Positions 54,186 to 64,000 of a stretch of DNA of 64,000 bases are shown piece after piece. How positions within the stretch are numbered: position 1 is the first letter of the stretch; each line of letters begins with the position of its first letter. Below the pieces are notes generated by a model, which saw only the letters and a list, made by a program, of their open reading frames with translations, made no database searches and was not told where the DNA came from. Both the position numbers and the translations under genes were made by a program. The stretch comes from Periplaneta americana (taxonomy: Eukaryota; Arthropoda; Insecta; Blattodea; Blattidae), in assembly GCF_040183065.1 (NCBI RefSeq), contig NC_091123.1, positions 13,973,501-14,037,500 on the forward strand, in the 5' to 3' direction.

Positions 54186-54435
54186 TGGTCACCGGCGTGG
54201 CTCAGTCGGTTAAGGCACTTGCCTTTCGGTCTGAAGTTGCGCTCGGGCGCGGGTTCGATCCCCGCTTGAGCTGATTACCTGGTTGGGTTTTTTCCGAGGT
54301 TTTCCCCAACCGTAAGGTGAATGCTAGGTAATCTATGGCGAATCCTGGGCCTCATTTCGCCAATACCATCTCGCTGTCACCAATCTCATCGACGCTAAAT
54401 AACCTCGTAGTTGATACAGCGTCGTTAAATAACCA
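54186..54435 (+). mobile_element. SINE-C (tRNA-derived)
   Basis: Head GGCGTGGCTCAGTCGGTTAA, GGTCTGAAGTTGCGCTCGGG, B box GGGTTCGATCCCCGC, which reads as a Leu/Ser-like long-variable-arm tRNA. Body GGTTTTCCCCAACC; internal GACGCTAAATAACC; tail CAGCGTCGTTAAATAACC. It follows the minisatellite within about 25 bp. No clear target duplication. Confidence 0.87.
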
Positions 54436-55157
54436 ACCACCTCACATTTAAATACATTTATTTTAACATTATTTCCGTTCTCGTTGTAGTTTGCGTTTCC
54501 AGTTTATTGTGAACCAGCCTTACGCGTTGGGTCATTGTGACCTATCTTTTTATCAATTAATCAATCAATCAATGGATATTTAATGCTTTTGATTTGATAT
54601 TTTTTTGGTATTACCATAGCAATTAATAGCATTTGTCTGTAAGGGATTTAAAATAGATCATTAATACATTGTAAAATATTTAACATATAAAACGTGATAT
54701 GTCTAACATAATACTTAACTCTTCATAATTACGAGATATTCAGTTTCAAGACAAAATAATTGTGTAAATCATGTTCGAGACTTCTGTGAATAAGACAACG
54801 ATGATCGAGAACATCACGCAATCTAGCATGTCATCATACGATGTAACTTCATTCTTGTATTTTTACTGTTGTTGCTAAGCATGTCAATTTAGTGTGTGAA
54901 CGTGGCCCAGCATCCTCTTACTGGGATATTTTCCTTCGTAAGTAAATATATGACAGCACAATATCCTCTCTCTTTGTTGCCGTCTCGAAAAATACGAAAC
55001 CAACCGAATTTGTGATCGGAAGCTTCCGCTGTGAAATGAACAGTTGACAGCTGACATACTCGTTGCTTGCAAGAATGGAATCATGATGAAAAGTTCGTTA
55101 ATTAAAAACTATTTAAATTAGTTCAGAATTCAAGTGTAAGTTCATTGTAATCAATAC
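54436..55157. other. Unassigned stretch
   Basis: Nothing recognised up to the TTAA at 55158. Confidence 0.4.
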
Positions 55158-55437
55158 TTAACAGTCGCATACCAATGGGGGGGGGGGGGTCAGTTACTGA
55201 CCCCAGAGAATATATTTAATGATTTCTCTTTTATTACTGGGAAATTTATGCTATGCTTTTCTGACATTTTTTGTTGTTATGTTGTACACACTTTAGCAGA
55301 AAATTAACTTTTGGGGGCAGTTCATTGTTGAGTTATAGCGATTATTGTCGGTACATGCGCATTGGATTTCTTATATCCATTGCTGTTTCAGGAATAATTG
55401 TAGCCAGGAGATTGTATTTATTTCTTTGACAGTAAAT

Positions 55438-57462
55438 ATGGCTAAGAAGAAGTTTATGACAGAGAAAGACATTGATGAGGCGATATTTGATAGTTCTTGT
55501 GGCGAAGCTGAAGATGTTATTCAGGAGCCTAAAGGTCAAGATATTTCAAGAGAAAGAAATGAGTCGGAGGATGAAGAAGTTAGGCCTAATGTTTGCTTCA
55601 CTCCTTTGTAATAATAACACTATTTTTCTTTTTATAAATAAACTACTGGTCAGAAAGTAATAGGTTTTTGGTTACGTATGTGACGCGTGTAAATACTTAT
55701 TGTTTTAGAAGTTCAGTCCGTATGAAGGCATCTACGTCCGGAAGCAAAAATCGACCAACTTCCTGGAAATATGACAGCTACATCTGGTAATATATGGAAA
55801 AATTAAAACCAGTACAAATGAGAGAATGCGTCACTCCGCTAACATCATCAGAAACCAGGGAGGACCTAAGCTGGGAGTGAAGCCTGACACTCCAAGGGAA
55901 GCATTCTGTGTGTATTTCGATCATGATGCTCTATATATTGCTTTGATCCACACGAACCAGAGATTAGAAATACTCAGGCAATCATGTGCTGATGCATTTA
56001 TTCGAAATTCGAAAGATTTTGTCCAAGGGAAAATTTTAGGTGCTACTGGACTTCTTCTAAACTGTGGGGTGAATCGACAAAATGAAGACAGTGTTCGAAA
56101 TTCGAAAGATTTTGTCCAAGAGGAAATTTTAGGTGTTATTGGACTTCTTCTAAACTGTGGGGTGAATGGACAAAATAAAGATAGTGTTCGTGAGCTATAT
56201 AGTGAAGAAAATTTTCCACTGTATAGAGCTACACTTTCAGAACATAGATTTAGGTTGTTACTGAAATGTCTGCGTTTTGATAATTCAGTTATACGTGAAG
56301 ATCGGAAGAAGAGAGATAAATTTGGTCCTATCAGAGATATTTGGAATATGGTGGTGAGAAAGTTTCCTATGTTTCACAACCCTAACGAGTTGTCACTGTT
56401 GACGAAGAACTAATAACATTTCATGGGCGCTGTCTATTTAGGTCCCAACCAAACCAAGTAAATATGGGCTAGAAGTAAACCTGTTGTGTGATTCCAACAC
56501 AAACTACTGCCTCGCAGCAGACCCTTATGCTGGATAGTTTGAATTTGAGCACAGAAATCATAACAGTGGTCCTGAAGTAGTGAAAAGGTTGGATCATATG
56601 TCTAACTTGGAACAATCAGGACGAAACATCACAATGGACAGGAAATTCATGAGCATGTTCCTTGCATCGGAATCGTTGAAGGAGAAAGTAACTACAGTTG
56701 GCACCATGCGAAGTGACAGAAGAGATTTACCGACAGAGCTTCGCCCCGTTTCTTTGAAAAATGCCCAACCTGGAACAGTTAGATTCGCCTTCACTGAAGA
56801 TACCACCTTGGTCAGCAATGTCCCAAAGAAAGGAAAAGTTGTGTCAGTCCTTTGCACGCAACATTGTGACATGAAGGTGACTGACGATAAGCCAGATATA
56901 ATCCTATTCTACAATTCTACTAAAGCAGGTGTGGATGTTCTTGACAAGTGCATAAGAACATACTCTTGTTGTCGAGGAACCCGGCGACGGCCAATGGCGG
57001 TTCTATTCAACCTCATTGACATTGCAACATATAATTCATACATATTGTTTCGTGAAACTAATGATCAATGGGCTAAACAGTACAAAAAAAAAAAAAAGAA
57101 AAGATTCTGGAAGGAAAAATTTTTGAAAGAACTGAGTCGACAACTTTGCGTCATAAATATAAAGAATCGTGCTGAAAATTCGGTTTGCCTATACACAAAG
57201 TATATAGAGGCTTCATTATATTTGGTTATAATTTCTATCAAGAACAAGGTGCAGTGAGCAGGGGAACTGTACGTTCAGAACCACACAGAAAAGTAACTCT
57301 AATGCAGTGACAAATATTCCAAACAAAGGCGGTTGTTATTTATGCCCAAGAAGTAAGGACCGCAAATACATGAAGACTTGTACTTCATGTAATAAGTACA
57401 TATGTACTGCTCGTATGACGAAAGAAGAGTCCATTCCTACTAGAACCTGTCCACACAAGTAG
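55438..57462 (+). pseudogene. piggyBac transposase, frameshifted, with 93-bp duplication
   Basis: The likely start is ATG 55438 (MAKKKFMTEKDIDEAIFD), with an acidic N-terminus (to 55611) and then degraded sequence. From 55826: GPKLGVKPDTPREAFCVYFD and EHRFRLLLKCLRFDN. The first catalytic acid region VDEELITFHG straddles a frameshift at about 56398. MDRKFMSMFLA (second acid, near 56636) and VDVLDKCIRTYSC (third, near 56930) follow in the 56580-57257 frame. After another shift, a Cys-rich C-terminus CYLCPRSK...CTSCNKYICT...TC ends at TAG 57460. Codons 56006-56098 are repeated in tandem at 56099-56191 (31 residues each, in frame). At least four disruptions make it inactive. Confidence 0.9.
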
Positions 57463-57691
57463 AGTAACGTTTAGCACGTCTGGCCTCGAAACCAGGTGGC
57501 CCGGGTTCGATTCTCGGACGGGGCATGTTACCGGGTTGAGGTTTCTTCGGGGGTTTTCCCTCAACCCAAAATGACCAAATGCTGGATAACTTTCGGTGAT
57601 GGACCCCGGAAAAATTTCACCGGTATTATCACCTTCATCTCATACAGACGATAAATAACCTAACATGTTAATAAAGCGTCGTAAAATAACC
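57463..57691 (+). mobile_element. SINE-A at the piggyBac stop codon
   Basis: Plus-strand SINE-A: AGTAACGTTTAGCACGTCTG, GGTGGCCCGGGTTCGATTCTC, GGTTTTCCCTCAACCC and tail AAGCGTCGTAAAATAACC. The bases just upstream, GTCCACAC (57449-57456), match the 5' end of the other SINE-A copies, so the insertion may begin inside the transposase's last codons. Confidence 0.85.
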
Positions 57692-58497
57692 TACTAAAAT
57701 AATATAAAAATATCAGAGCCTGTTCGCAGTGTGATTCTGAATTATTGTTTTTGTTTGCATAAATCTTGAATACAGGAAGTAATACTGTATCCGAATACCT
57801 GTTTCTCTCAGAATCTTTTTTTTTTTTTTTTTTGTATCTGTTCAAATATTTTGTAAAGCAAAATACATTCAATAAAGTTGATATAAAGTTCCTTAAGCCA
57901 TAAAGATTACAAAAATATATAGTTTATATAATTTAATTGTAGAAACAATATAAAATACGTGGGTTCAGTCACTGACCCCACCATTGGTATTAGTTGGTGT
58001 AATAATGGACATTGGTATGCGACTGTTAAGGCCAATTCACATGGGGATACTTTACAGGAATCAAGTGCTTGAAAGAACTCGACTTCCCCATGTGATATGG
58101 TCGAGACAGTTAAATTCTGACTTGGCGGACAAGCAGAATTTGAGTTGACAACTCGTCAACTTTTGTGTCCAATTTCCCGTCACGTGATCAACTTGACTTC
58201 ACCACTTTCCTCGTGTGAATGCTAACTTGTAGCAACTTGCAAGCAGATACTGTGGATAGTGTGCGTGTATAGTTTGTTTAAATCAATAGCTAATTAATTT
58301 AGGTATCGAATTTGAGATTAATTTAACTATCACACCCCAATTTTAACAATTACTAATTCTGCTTACAAATCACTTGGATTTGTAATTCGAAATTATTCAA
58401 GTTAGACTTACACCTGGTCAGAAGCAAGTGGAATATGCTACTATAATTATTATAAAGAACGTTCATTCTATCGAGTTGATCCAGAATAAATTCCTTA

Positions 58498-59099
58498 CTT
58501 ACTTACTTACAAATGACTTTTAAGGAACCCGCAGGTTCATTGCCGCCTTCACATAAGCCCGCCATTGGTCCCTATCCTGTGCAAGATTAATCCAGTCCCT
58601 ATCATCATATCCCACCTCCCTCAAATCCATTTTAATATTATCCTCCCATCTACGTCTCGGTCTCCCCAAAAGTATTTTTCCCTCCGGCCTCCCAACTAAC
58701 ACTCTTTATGCACTTCTGGATTCGCCCATACGTGCTACATGTCCTGCCCATCTCAAACGTCTGAATTTAATGTTCCTAATTATGTCAGGTGAAGAATACA
58801 ATGCGTGCAGTTCTGCGTTGTGTAACTTTCTCCATTCTCCTATAACTTCATCCCTTTTAGCCCAAATATTTTCCTAAGAAGCTTATTCTCAAACACCCTT
58901 AATCTCTGTTCCTCTCTCAAAGTGAGAGTCCAAGTTTCACAATCATACAGAACAACTGGTAATATAACTGTTTTATAAATTCTAACTTTCAGATTTTTTG
59001 ACAGCAGACTAGATGACAAAAGCTTCTCAACCGAATAATAACAGGCATTTCCCATATTTATTCTGCGTTTAATTTTCTCTCGAGTGTCATTTATAAATT
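58498..59099 (-). mobile_element. LINE-1 3' fragment, 12-bp TSD
   Basis: Minus strand: [49 protein letters not shown], a one-base loss near 58862 breaking the frame after FG, then HVARMGE-like, GRPEGKILLGRPRRRW and NLRVP, tail (TAAG)n. ATAAATTCCTTA at 58486-58497 and 59100-59111 is a perfect 12-bp duplication. Confidence 0.93.
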
Positions 59100-59579
59100 A
59101 TAAATTCCTTAGGTTTCTATATTATAAGATATTCAAAATACCTTGTCCATTCCAGTTCCCAACTAGATTATTGAGATGAATTTTTGGTTTCCATACGTTC
59201 AATGACACAAGGACGGCTTACTCCATGATATTTCTCAGAAAAATATGAACAAAAATTATACTGATTCTCTTGAAATACTCAAAGTAATTCCTCCAAATAT
59301 CCTATAGAAGAAATTTGGTATTTAATTTCTCTAGATCGGGACAAATATCTAAACTTTTTCCTTGTTTTGGGCCTGCAATTTATTACTGATATCGATTTAT
59401 TAAATTTTTTATTTTTTAATCACAATAAACAACATCTCTTTCATGTTTTCATTTATTTTATTTCCATTGCTAATGAGTTGCATATATTAATTAGTACCTA
59501 TTTTGTAACTGCTGTCCATGCGAATTATTATAAATAATTATAAATTAAATTTATGTGAAGAAGGTGCATCTATCCTGTG

Positions 59580-59977
59580 TACAGTAGTGGCAAAAAAAAA
59601 CCGATCCGACCCTTGTAGCTGAGTTCAGAGCCTTGTTCACTCCAGAGCACGATAGACTGGTAACTAAGACTTTCGTGGTTCGAATCCTGCCTGGGAAGGA
59701 AACTTTTTTTTTGTTCCGTATTCAAATTTATTCCCAATACTTTTCGATTGCTGGTAAAATTCATGTTCTGGGAATAATAAGTTAATTAAGTAGTAAAATA
59801 TCGCTGCAATCGAAAAGTATTGGGAATAAATTTGAATAAGGAACAAAAAAAAAAGTTTCCTTCCCCGGCAGGATTCGAACCACGAAAGTCTTAGTCACCA
59901 GTCTATCGTGCTCTGGAGTGAACAAGGCTCTGAAATCAGCTACAAGGGTCGGTCTAGTTTTTTTTCCCACTACTGTA
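59580..59977. mobile_element. Foldback element with tRNA-like arms, TA-type ends
   Basis: Arms of about 175 bp pair around a 47-bp centre. Each arm has, from outside inward, ACAGTAGTGG, an A-rich run, CCCTTGTAGCTGAGTTCAGA and B box GGTTCGAATCCTGCC. The tRNA-like units point inward, opposite to the dimers at 14415, 42486 and 47961. The outermost TACAGTAGTGG...CCACTACTGTA suggests a Tc1/mariner-like TA target rather than retroposition. No longer duplication found. Confidence 0.82.
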
Positions 59978-60428
59978 CCTACTTTCCTGTAAGTCGTAAT
60001 GAATAAATAAATAAATAAATAGGTAAATCTTTTTAGAAGTGCATGAGATTTACTAACTTCGTGGAATATACGACACGAGAAAACTTCAATAATAATAAAA
60101 ATTAAAATTAAACAAGAGGCAATTATTTCAGAAACTTGTTACGAAACTCGAGGAACAAAATGTCCAAAATATTAATGTAGAAGTGGTACGCCAAAAAGAA
60201 AAAAAAAGAAAAATAAAAAAAATTAGTAATTAAATAAAAAAAAAAAATAAAAAAATAAATAAAGCTTAAAACAGTGTACCTTTAAGCATAGAACATTCAG
60301 CGCGCGTTTTTTACATGTGGAACATGGTTTCAAGTTTACTGTCTCTTTGTGATCACAAATGTGGCGTCAAGTTTAGAGGCTTCAAGCACTTGACTCCTGT
60401 AAACTATCCCCGTGTGAATCAGGTATTA

Positions 60429-60972
60429 GTCACTATGTTGTGTTTTATACAGACGCTCTTATAAGAAAAGATATAAGCAATAGTTACATCGATTCTCTCA
60501 AGATGGCGTGTGGGTTGATTTGTTGTTGCAGTTGAGCCATTACACAAGCGCAACAGAGGTACTGTATGGACAGCTTTCTCAGGTTAGTTCCGCCTCTTCA
60601 CATTCAACGCAAATCATTCCTGACATTTCTTTAGCCTGTGTTTATTTTCTGGAATTTATATATCCTACATCGACAATAATGTTACGAAATTCTTCACAGA
60701 AATCGCTTTCATTCATACCCTTGAACTGCATTTGCGAAAAATCTATTATCCAGCAGAACAAGTCTAGAATCCTGGGACCAGGCTGAAAGTACTGTAATTA
60801 TGTTTCGTAATAAACAGTTGCTATATAGTATTTTCACCTATATATTCGATTCTAAATCCACTCCTAGCCATATACACCACAGTAATCTGAACATCTTTAG
60901 CCTACTATGCGAAAGTTAAAAACTGTTTTATATTTCACATGTATATTTATATCTTATCTCGAAATATGAGCT

Positions 60973-60975
<3 letters not shown>
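60429..60975. other. Unassigned stretch
   Basis: A 92-codon frame (60508-60786, +) and its antisense have no motif that I recognise. Confidence 0.35.

Positions 60976-61022
<47 letters not shown>
60976..61022. repeat. (TTA)n microsatellite
   Basis: About 16 ATT units. Confidence 0.95.
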
Positions 61023-61084
61023 TACAATGTTGGGGGCGGATTTTGGAGTTCTCTAACTTAGGGTTTAAGCTAGAAAATAAATAA

Positions 61085-61285
61085 ATAATAATAATCCATG
61101 GCGCTACAGCCCATGAAGGGCCTAGACCAACCAGCCGGCTGCTGGCCTCACACCCACATGCCGAAGTAGAGGTGGACGATCATCCAACCAGAATGGAGGT
61201 ATCGCGTGGTTAGCACGATGATCCCCCCAGCCGTTATATCTGGTATTCGGAACCGGATTTCGCTACCTATCGTAGCTCCCCAAGC
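61085..61285 (-). mobile_element. SINE-F-like repeat with 13-bp TSD
   Basis: CATGGCGCTACAGCCCATGA, GACCAACCAGCCGGCTG, CGCGTGGTTAGCACGATGAT, CGGAACCGGATTTCGCTACC. AGAAAATAAATAA lies at 61072-61084 and 61286-61298. The AAT-rich left side looks like a tail, so the minus strand is probably the sense strand. The 3' half recurs at 24110. Confidence 0.7.
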
Positions 61286-61502
61286 AGAAAATAAATAATT
61301 GTCCCAAAAATGCACAAATAAAAAATTATGTTTGTGCCAATTGCGAAAATCTTGTGCAATATTCTAAATAATTGTACAGAAAGATAAAATTAATAAGGTA
61401 TGCAGAAACGAAAAGTTATGTAATTTGTTTCTCGGAGTCTTATTACTTTCAATCCATGTTACCAAACTCTATATATACTTTACTTTTGTAAGTAAATCAT
61501 AA

Positions 61503-61978
61503 ATCTGAAAGTTAGAATTTATAAAACAATTATATTACCAGTAGTTCTGCATTGTTGTGAAACTTGGACTCTCACTTTGAGAGAGGAACAGAGATTAAGG
61601 GTGTTTGAGAATAAGGTTCTTAGGAAAATATTTGGGGCTAAGAGGGATGAAGTTACAGAAGAATGGAGAAAGTTACACAACGCAGAACTGCACGCATTGT
61701 ATTCTTCACCTTAAATCCAGACGTTTGAGATGGGCACGGCATGTATCACGTATGGGCGAATCCAGAAATGCATATAGAATGTTAATTGGGAGGCCGGAGG
61801 GAAAAAGACCTTTGGGGAGGCCTAGACGTAGATGGGAGGATAATATTAAAATGGATTTGAGGGAGATGGGATATGATGACAGAGAGTCGATTAATCTTGC
61901 TCAGGATAGGGACCGATGGCGGGCTTATGTGAGGGCGGCAGTGAATCTTCGGGTTCCTTAAAAGCCATTTGTAAGTGA
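61503..61978 (+). mobile_element. LINE-1 3' fragment, 15-bp TSD
   Basis: Plus strand: [36 protein letters not shown], frame change near 61630, LHALYSSP, a 17-bp deletion at 61712, RLRWARHVSRMGES, GRPRRRWEDNIK, NLRVP, stop and tail. GTAAGTAAATCATAA at 61488-61502 and 61979-61993 is a perfect 15-bp duplication overlapping the tail repeat. Confidence 0.93.
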
Positions 61979-61993
61979 GTAAGTAAATCATAA

Positions 61994-64000
61994 GACATGT
62001 TTATAATCAATTACTGCTGAATTTACATCACATTAAAATACGTCATTTTATAGGCACTCTAAACATTGAAACTCTTTACTAGTAGGCCCTTCAAGATTTA
62101 TTGTTAGCAGAGTGCTAACTCTTTTTACTGAAAGGCGGTTTCTAATTCCAGTTTTTACAAGATTCATGCAATTAATCCTCGCTCACAATTTACAGTATGC
62201 GATGGAATTGTATAAATCAATTAGAAGAAAATTTTCACTTAACTTGTTAACTTACATGAATTGTACCAACTCTTGAAATCCATTCCTGAACATCTATTAG
62301 GCCTACTCAATATATTTTTTTTAAATTGCCCATACCGTTGGTAGGGATTTCATTTAAATTCAGATTCTTCAGTTCGTGCACATCTCTGATTTCATTTTCT
62401 CCATTACTACCTTCGTTTCTGAAGTCCAATGTAGTTGTCGCATTTTTGCACATTTATATTGAAAAGTTGTTGCATTTTTAGAAGTCGAGTAGCAAAATGT
62501 GACAAAAGCGACTGTGGTTTAAATTGTGCTCTAAATCCGGACAACCCCGATTTTTCGGAGCGTGTAGTAACCATAATGCCAGTCCACGTAACGTCTATCT
62601 CACAATTAATATAGGACATAGGGATTAAGCCTATGTAAGATAATGTGTAATATGTTTGTGCATATAGCCTAAATACGCTTACCGCACTCAAATTAAATTT
62701 AGAAATAGAATATACAGGCTGATCCGTAAGTAATGTCATTAATTTCAGAGGATTATACTTTGAGATATATTTCAAACATAAAAAGTTTAACACAATTTTG
62801 TTCCTTTTTTCTTCCTTTGGAGATCAAAAAATAGTAGGCCTACTTTATATTCCGAAAAAAAAAATGTTTTGTGTGAAATATTTCATAGCGTGTTTTGGAA
62901 AGCCATTGGTTTAATTTCCAATTTGCTCAGTCAGATTAAGAGAGCAGTGTATTATGATAATAAATGTATGAAAGAATTTTAGTTTCATCCTTTAAATATG
63001 CAGAAATTTGATCCGAATTAATGTAACATTGTAAAATTCCTTTTGCAAAACGAAAAGTAGCATTTGTTCGAATCAAATTTCTGTTTTAAACTTTTTTTTT
63101 TTTTTTTTTTTTTTTAATTTTCAAATTACGGTTTTCAGTATCAAAGACACTCGGTGCTTCTTATTGTCATTACCAAACAACGTTTTCTTTGTCACAGTCT
63201 ACGAAAAATATTACACCTTTTCATCCAAGAACTTGAGAGCTAATACCATCCCCTTTGATAAAAAAAAGTGTCCAACTCTTATTACATTTCGCATTGTTAT
63301 TTTGCTTCAGCTACCTTTCTCAGAATAATGTCAGGGATATCTAACAAGTTTTCATGTTAAACTTTTCTGTCATTGCAGATTTTTTTGCTTTGATAGTTTC
63401 GCAGAACAGAATAACGTGATTGCTTTTTCAACACTTTTGACTACATTTGCGAAATCGCAACATGGTTCGTCTTTTGTCTCTTTAGTTCCCTGTATCTTCA
63501 TTCGTTTAAGTTCCATTTACGGATGTTTAATTGTAATTCTTATAACTTTACCGCTCCCATTTTCTTTACACTCTCTATCTCTTTCTGCTACTAATTACGA
63601 AGTTTTCTGGATCATTTCTTAATCTCGCACTCCACTTTCTAACACGTTCTTCTGAAGACATTATGCAATTTAAATGCAAATTGATGAACATTTCTCAGAA
63701 AACAGTTTTAAGAATATTTCTTACTTTTGTGAGTTCTATTAGCGAACACAGGAAGAGGAAGAGATAATGGCGACAGGAACAGAGCGGGGAGGAGTGAAAT
63801 GGACATATTATGGGGGAAATCAATCATGGCATCACCCAAAGGACACGGTAGAAGTGAGGTGTATCAGGAGAGAGAGAGAGAAAGCGAAAACTTTCGTGGT
63901 GTCAGCAATAATGGATAAATAAATGTAGGTAAACATTTGAAAAAGATAAAGGAGTCCAGGAAAAACAATAAGGGGAAAAAAGAAGGGGTAGTGGAAAGAA
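61994..64000. other. Unassigned AT-rich stretch to window end
   Basis: A 128-codon minus frame (62407-62793) has no known motif. TACAGGCTGATCCGTAAGTA at 62713 resembles the terminus of the 27216 element but has no partner. Poly-T at 63089-63116 and GAGA-rich 63870-63890. No gene recognised. Confidence 0.4.

Larger units (their letters stand above)
55162..58025 (+). mobile_element. piggyBac-like element with TTAA ends
   Basis: TTAA stands at 55158-55161 and 58026-58029. Both ends start CAGTCGCATACCAATG (inverse at the right). Each end also carries a subterminal palindrome, GGGGTCAGTTACTGACCCC at 55188-55206 and its counterpart at 57961-57980. A G-run of 13 is at 55177-55189. The coding remnant is 55438-57462; a SINE-A (57463-57691) has been added behind it. 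The element is 2864 bp. Confidence 0.94.
58029..60425. mobile_element. TTA-flanked inverted-repeat element
   Basis: Left AGGCCAATTCACATGGGGAT, right inversely TACCTGATTCACACGGGGAT, both followed by A(G/C)TTTACAGGA(A/G)TCAAGTGCTTGAAG. TTA flanks both sides (58026-58028, 60426-60428), the first shared with the piggyBac TTAA. It contains a LINE-1 (58498-59099) and a foldback (59580-59977). No transposase frame; about 1.4 kb remains when these are removed. Harbinger-like by target, class not certain. Confidence 0.72.

Noticed and set aside
54186..54270. Leu/Ser-like tRNA gene
   Set aside because: It continues without break into a SINE body and the shared SINE tail, so it is the SINE's tRNA-derived head.
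56594..56872. 92-codon minus-strand ORF
   Set aside because: It is antisense to the piggyBac transposase remnant.
62407..62793. 128-codon minus-strand ORF as a gene
   Set aside because: No recognisable motif or splice context, and it overlaps a transposon-terminus-like sequence.

Overview
This looks like non-coding, repeat-dense nuclear DNA from an insect. The best guess is a cockroach or related blattodean: the C-terminal peptide of the commonest LINE here (WAGHVARMGES ... GRPRRRWEDN) is one I associate with cockroach assemblies. That attribution is from memory and was not searched. The window is AT-rich, has many (AAT)n, (GTAT)n and (TA)n arrays, and carries no intact multi-exon host gene that I can recognise. 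Nearly every readable coding segment is a decayed transposase, a reverse transcriptase or one AAA-ATPase-like pseudogene. All coordinates and repeat boundaries were set by eye.

Layout. 1-7.8 kb: LINE-1 3' fragments, short inverted-repeat elements (MITEs), a SINE, and an AAA-ATPase-like (PF09820-type) pseudogene on the minus strand at about 5.1-6.0 kb. 7.8-10.0 kb: a hAT element with 8-bp target duplications and a decayed TTF/DUF4371-type transposase. 10.4-13.4 kb: a nest in which a SINE lies inside a MITE inside a TTA-flanked, Harbinger-like element. 14-15.6 kb: a SINE, an inverted tRNA-like dimer and a mariner remnant. 18.3-19.1 kb: a segment found again at 50.35-51.05 kb, both copies carrying an exon-1-like ORF and splice donor. 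19.8-20.3 kb: an internally deleted LINE-1. 21.2-22.1 kb: a non-autonomous hAT. 23.6-27.0 kb: MITEs, SINEs and a Tigger/pogo element. 27.2-30.8 kb: a 3.6-kb inverted-repeat element with two further nested layers. 31.4-32.3 kb: the longest LINE-1 copy, with a YADD reverse transcriptase motif. 35.7-36.3 kb: a hAT C-terminal pseudogene. 40.8-43.9 kb: LINE-2 pieces, an inverted tRNA-like dimer and a mariner-like element. 47.2-48.4 kb: two LINE-1 ends head to tail, the second split by another tRNA-like dimer. 53.4-54.2 kb: a roughly 40-bp minisatellite with higher-order structure. 55.2-58.0 kb: a piggyBac element with TTAA ends. 58.0-60.4 kb: a TTA-flanked element holding a LINE-1 and a fourth foldback.

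Most notable points. (1) Three retroposon-like elements consist of two tRNA-like units in inverted orientation, an unpaired tail on one side, and 11-12 bp target duplications; a fourth foldback with tRNA-like arms has DNA-transposon-like ends instead. (2) SINEs with different tRNA-like heads share one 3' tail (GCGTCGTTAAATAACC-like). (3) The AAA-ATPase-like pseudogene is the only recognisable coding remnant that is not clearly a transposon gene. (4) Target duplications give a readable order of insertions at several loci.
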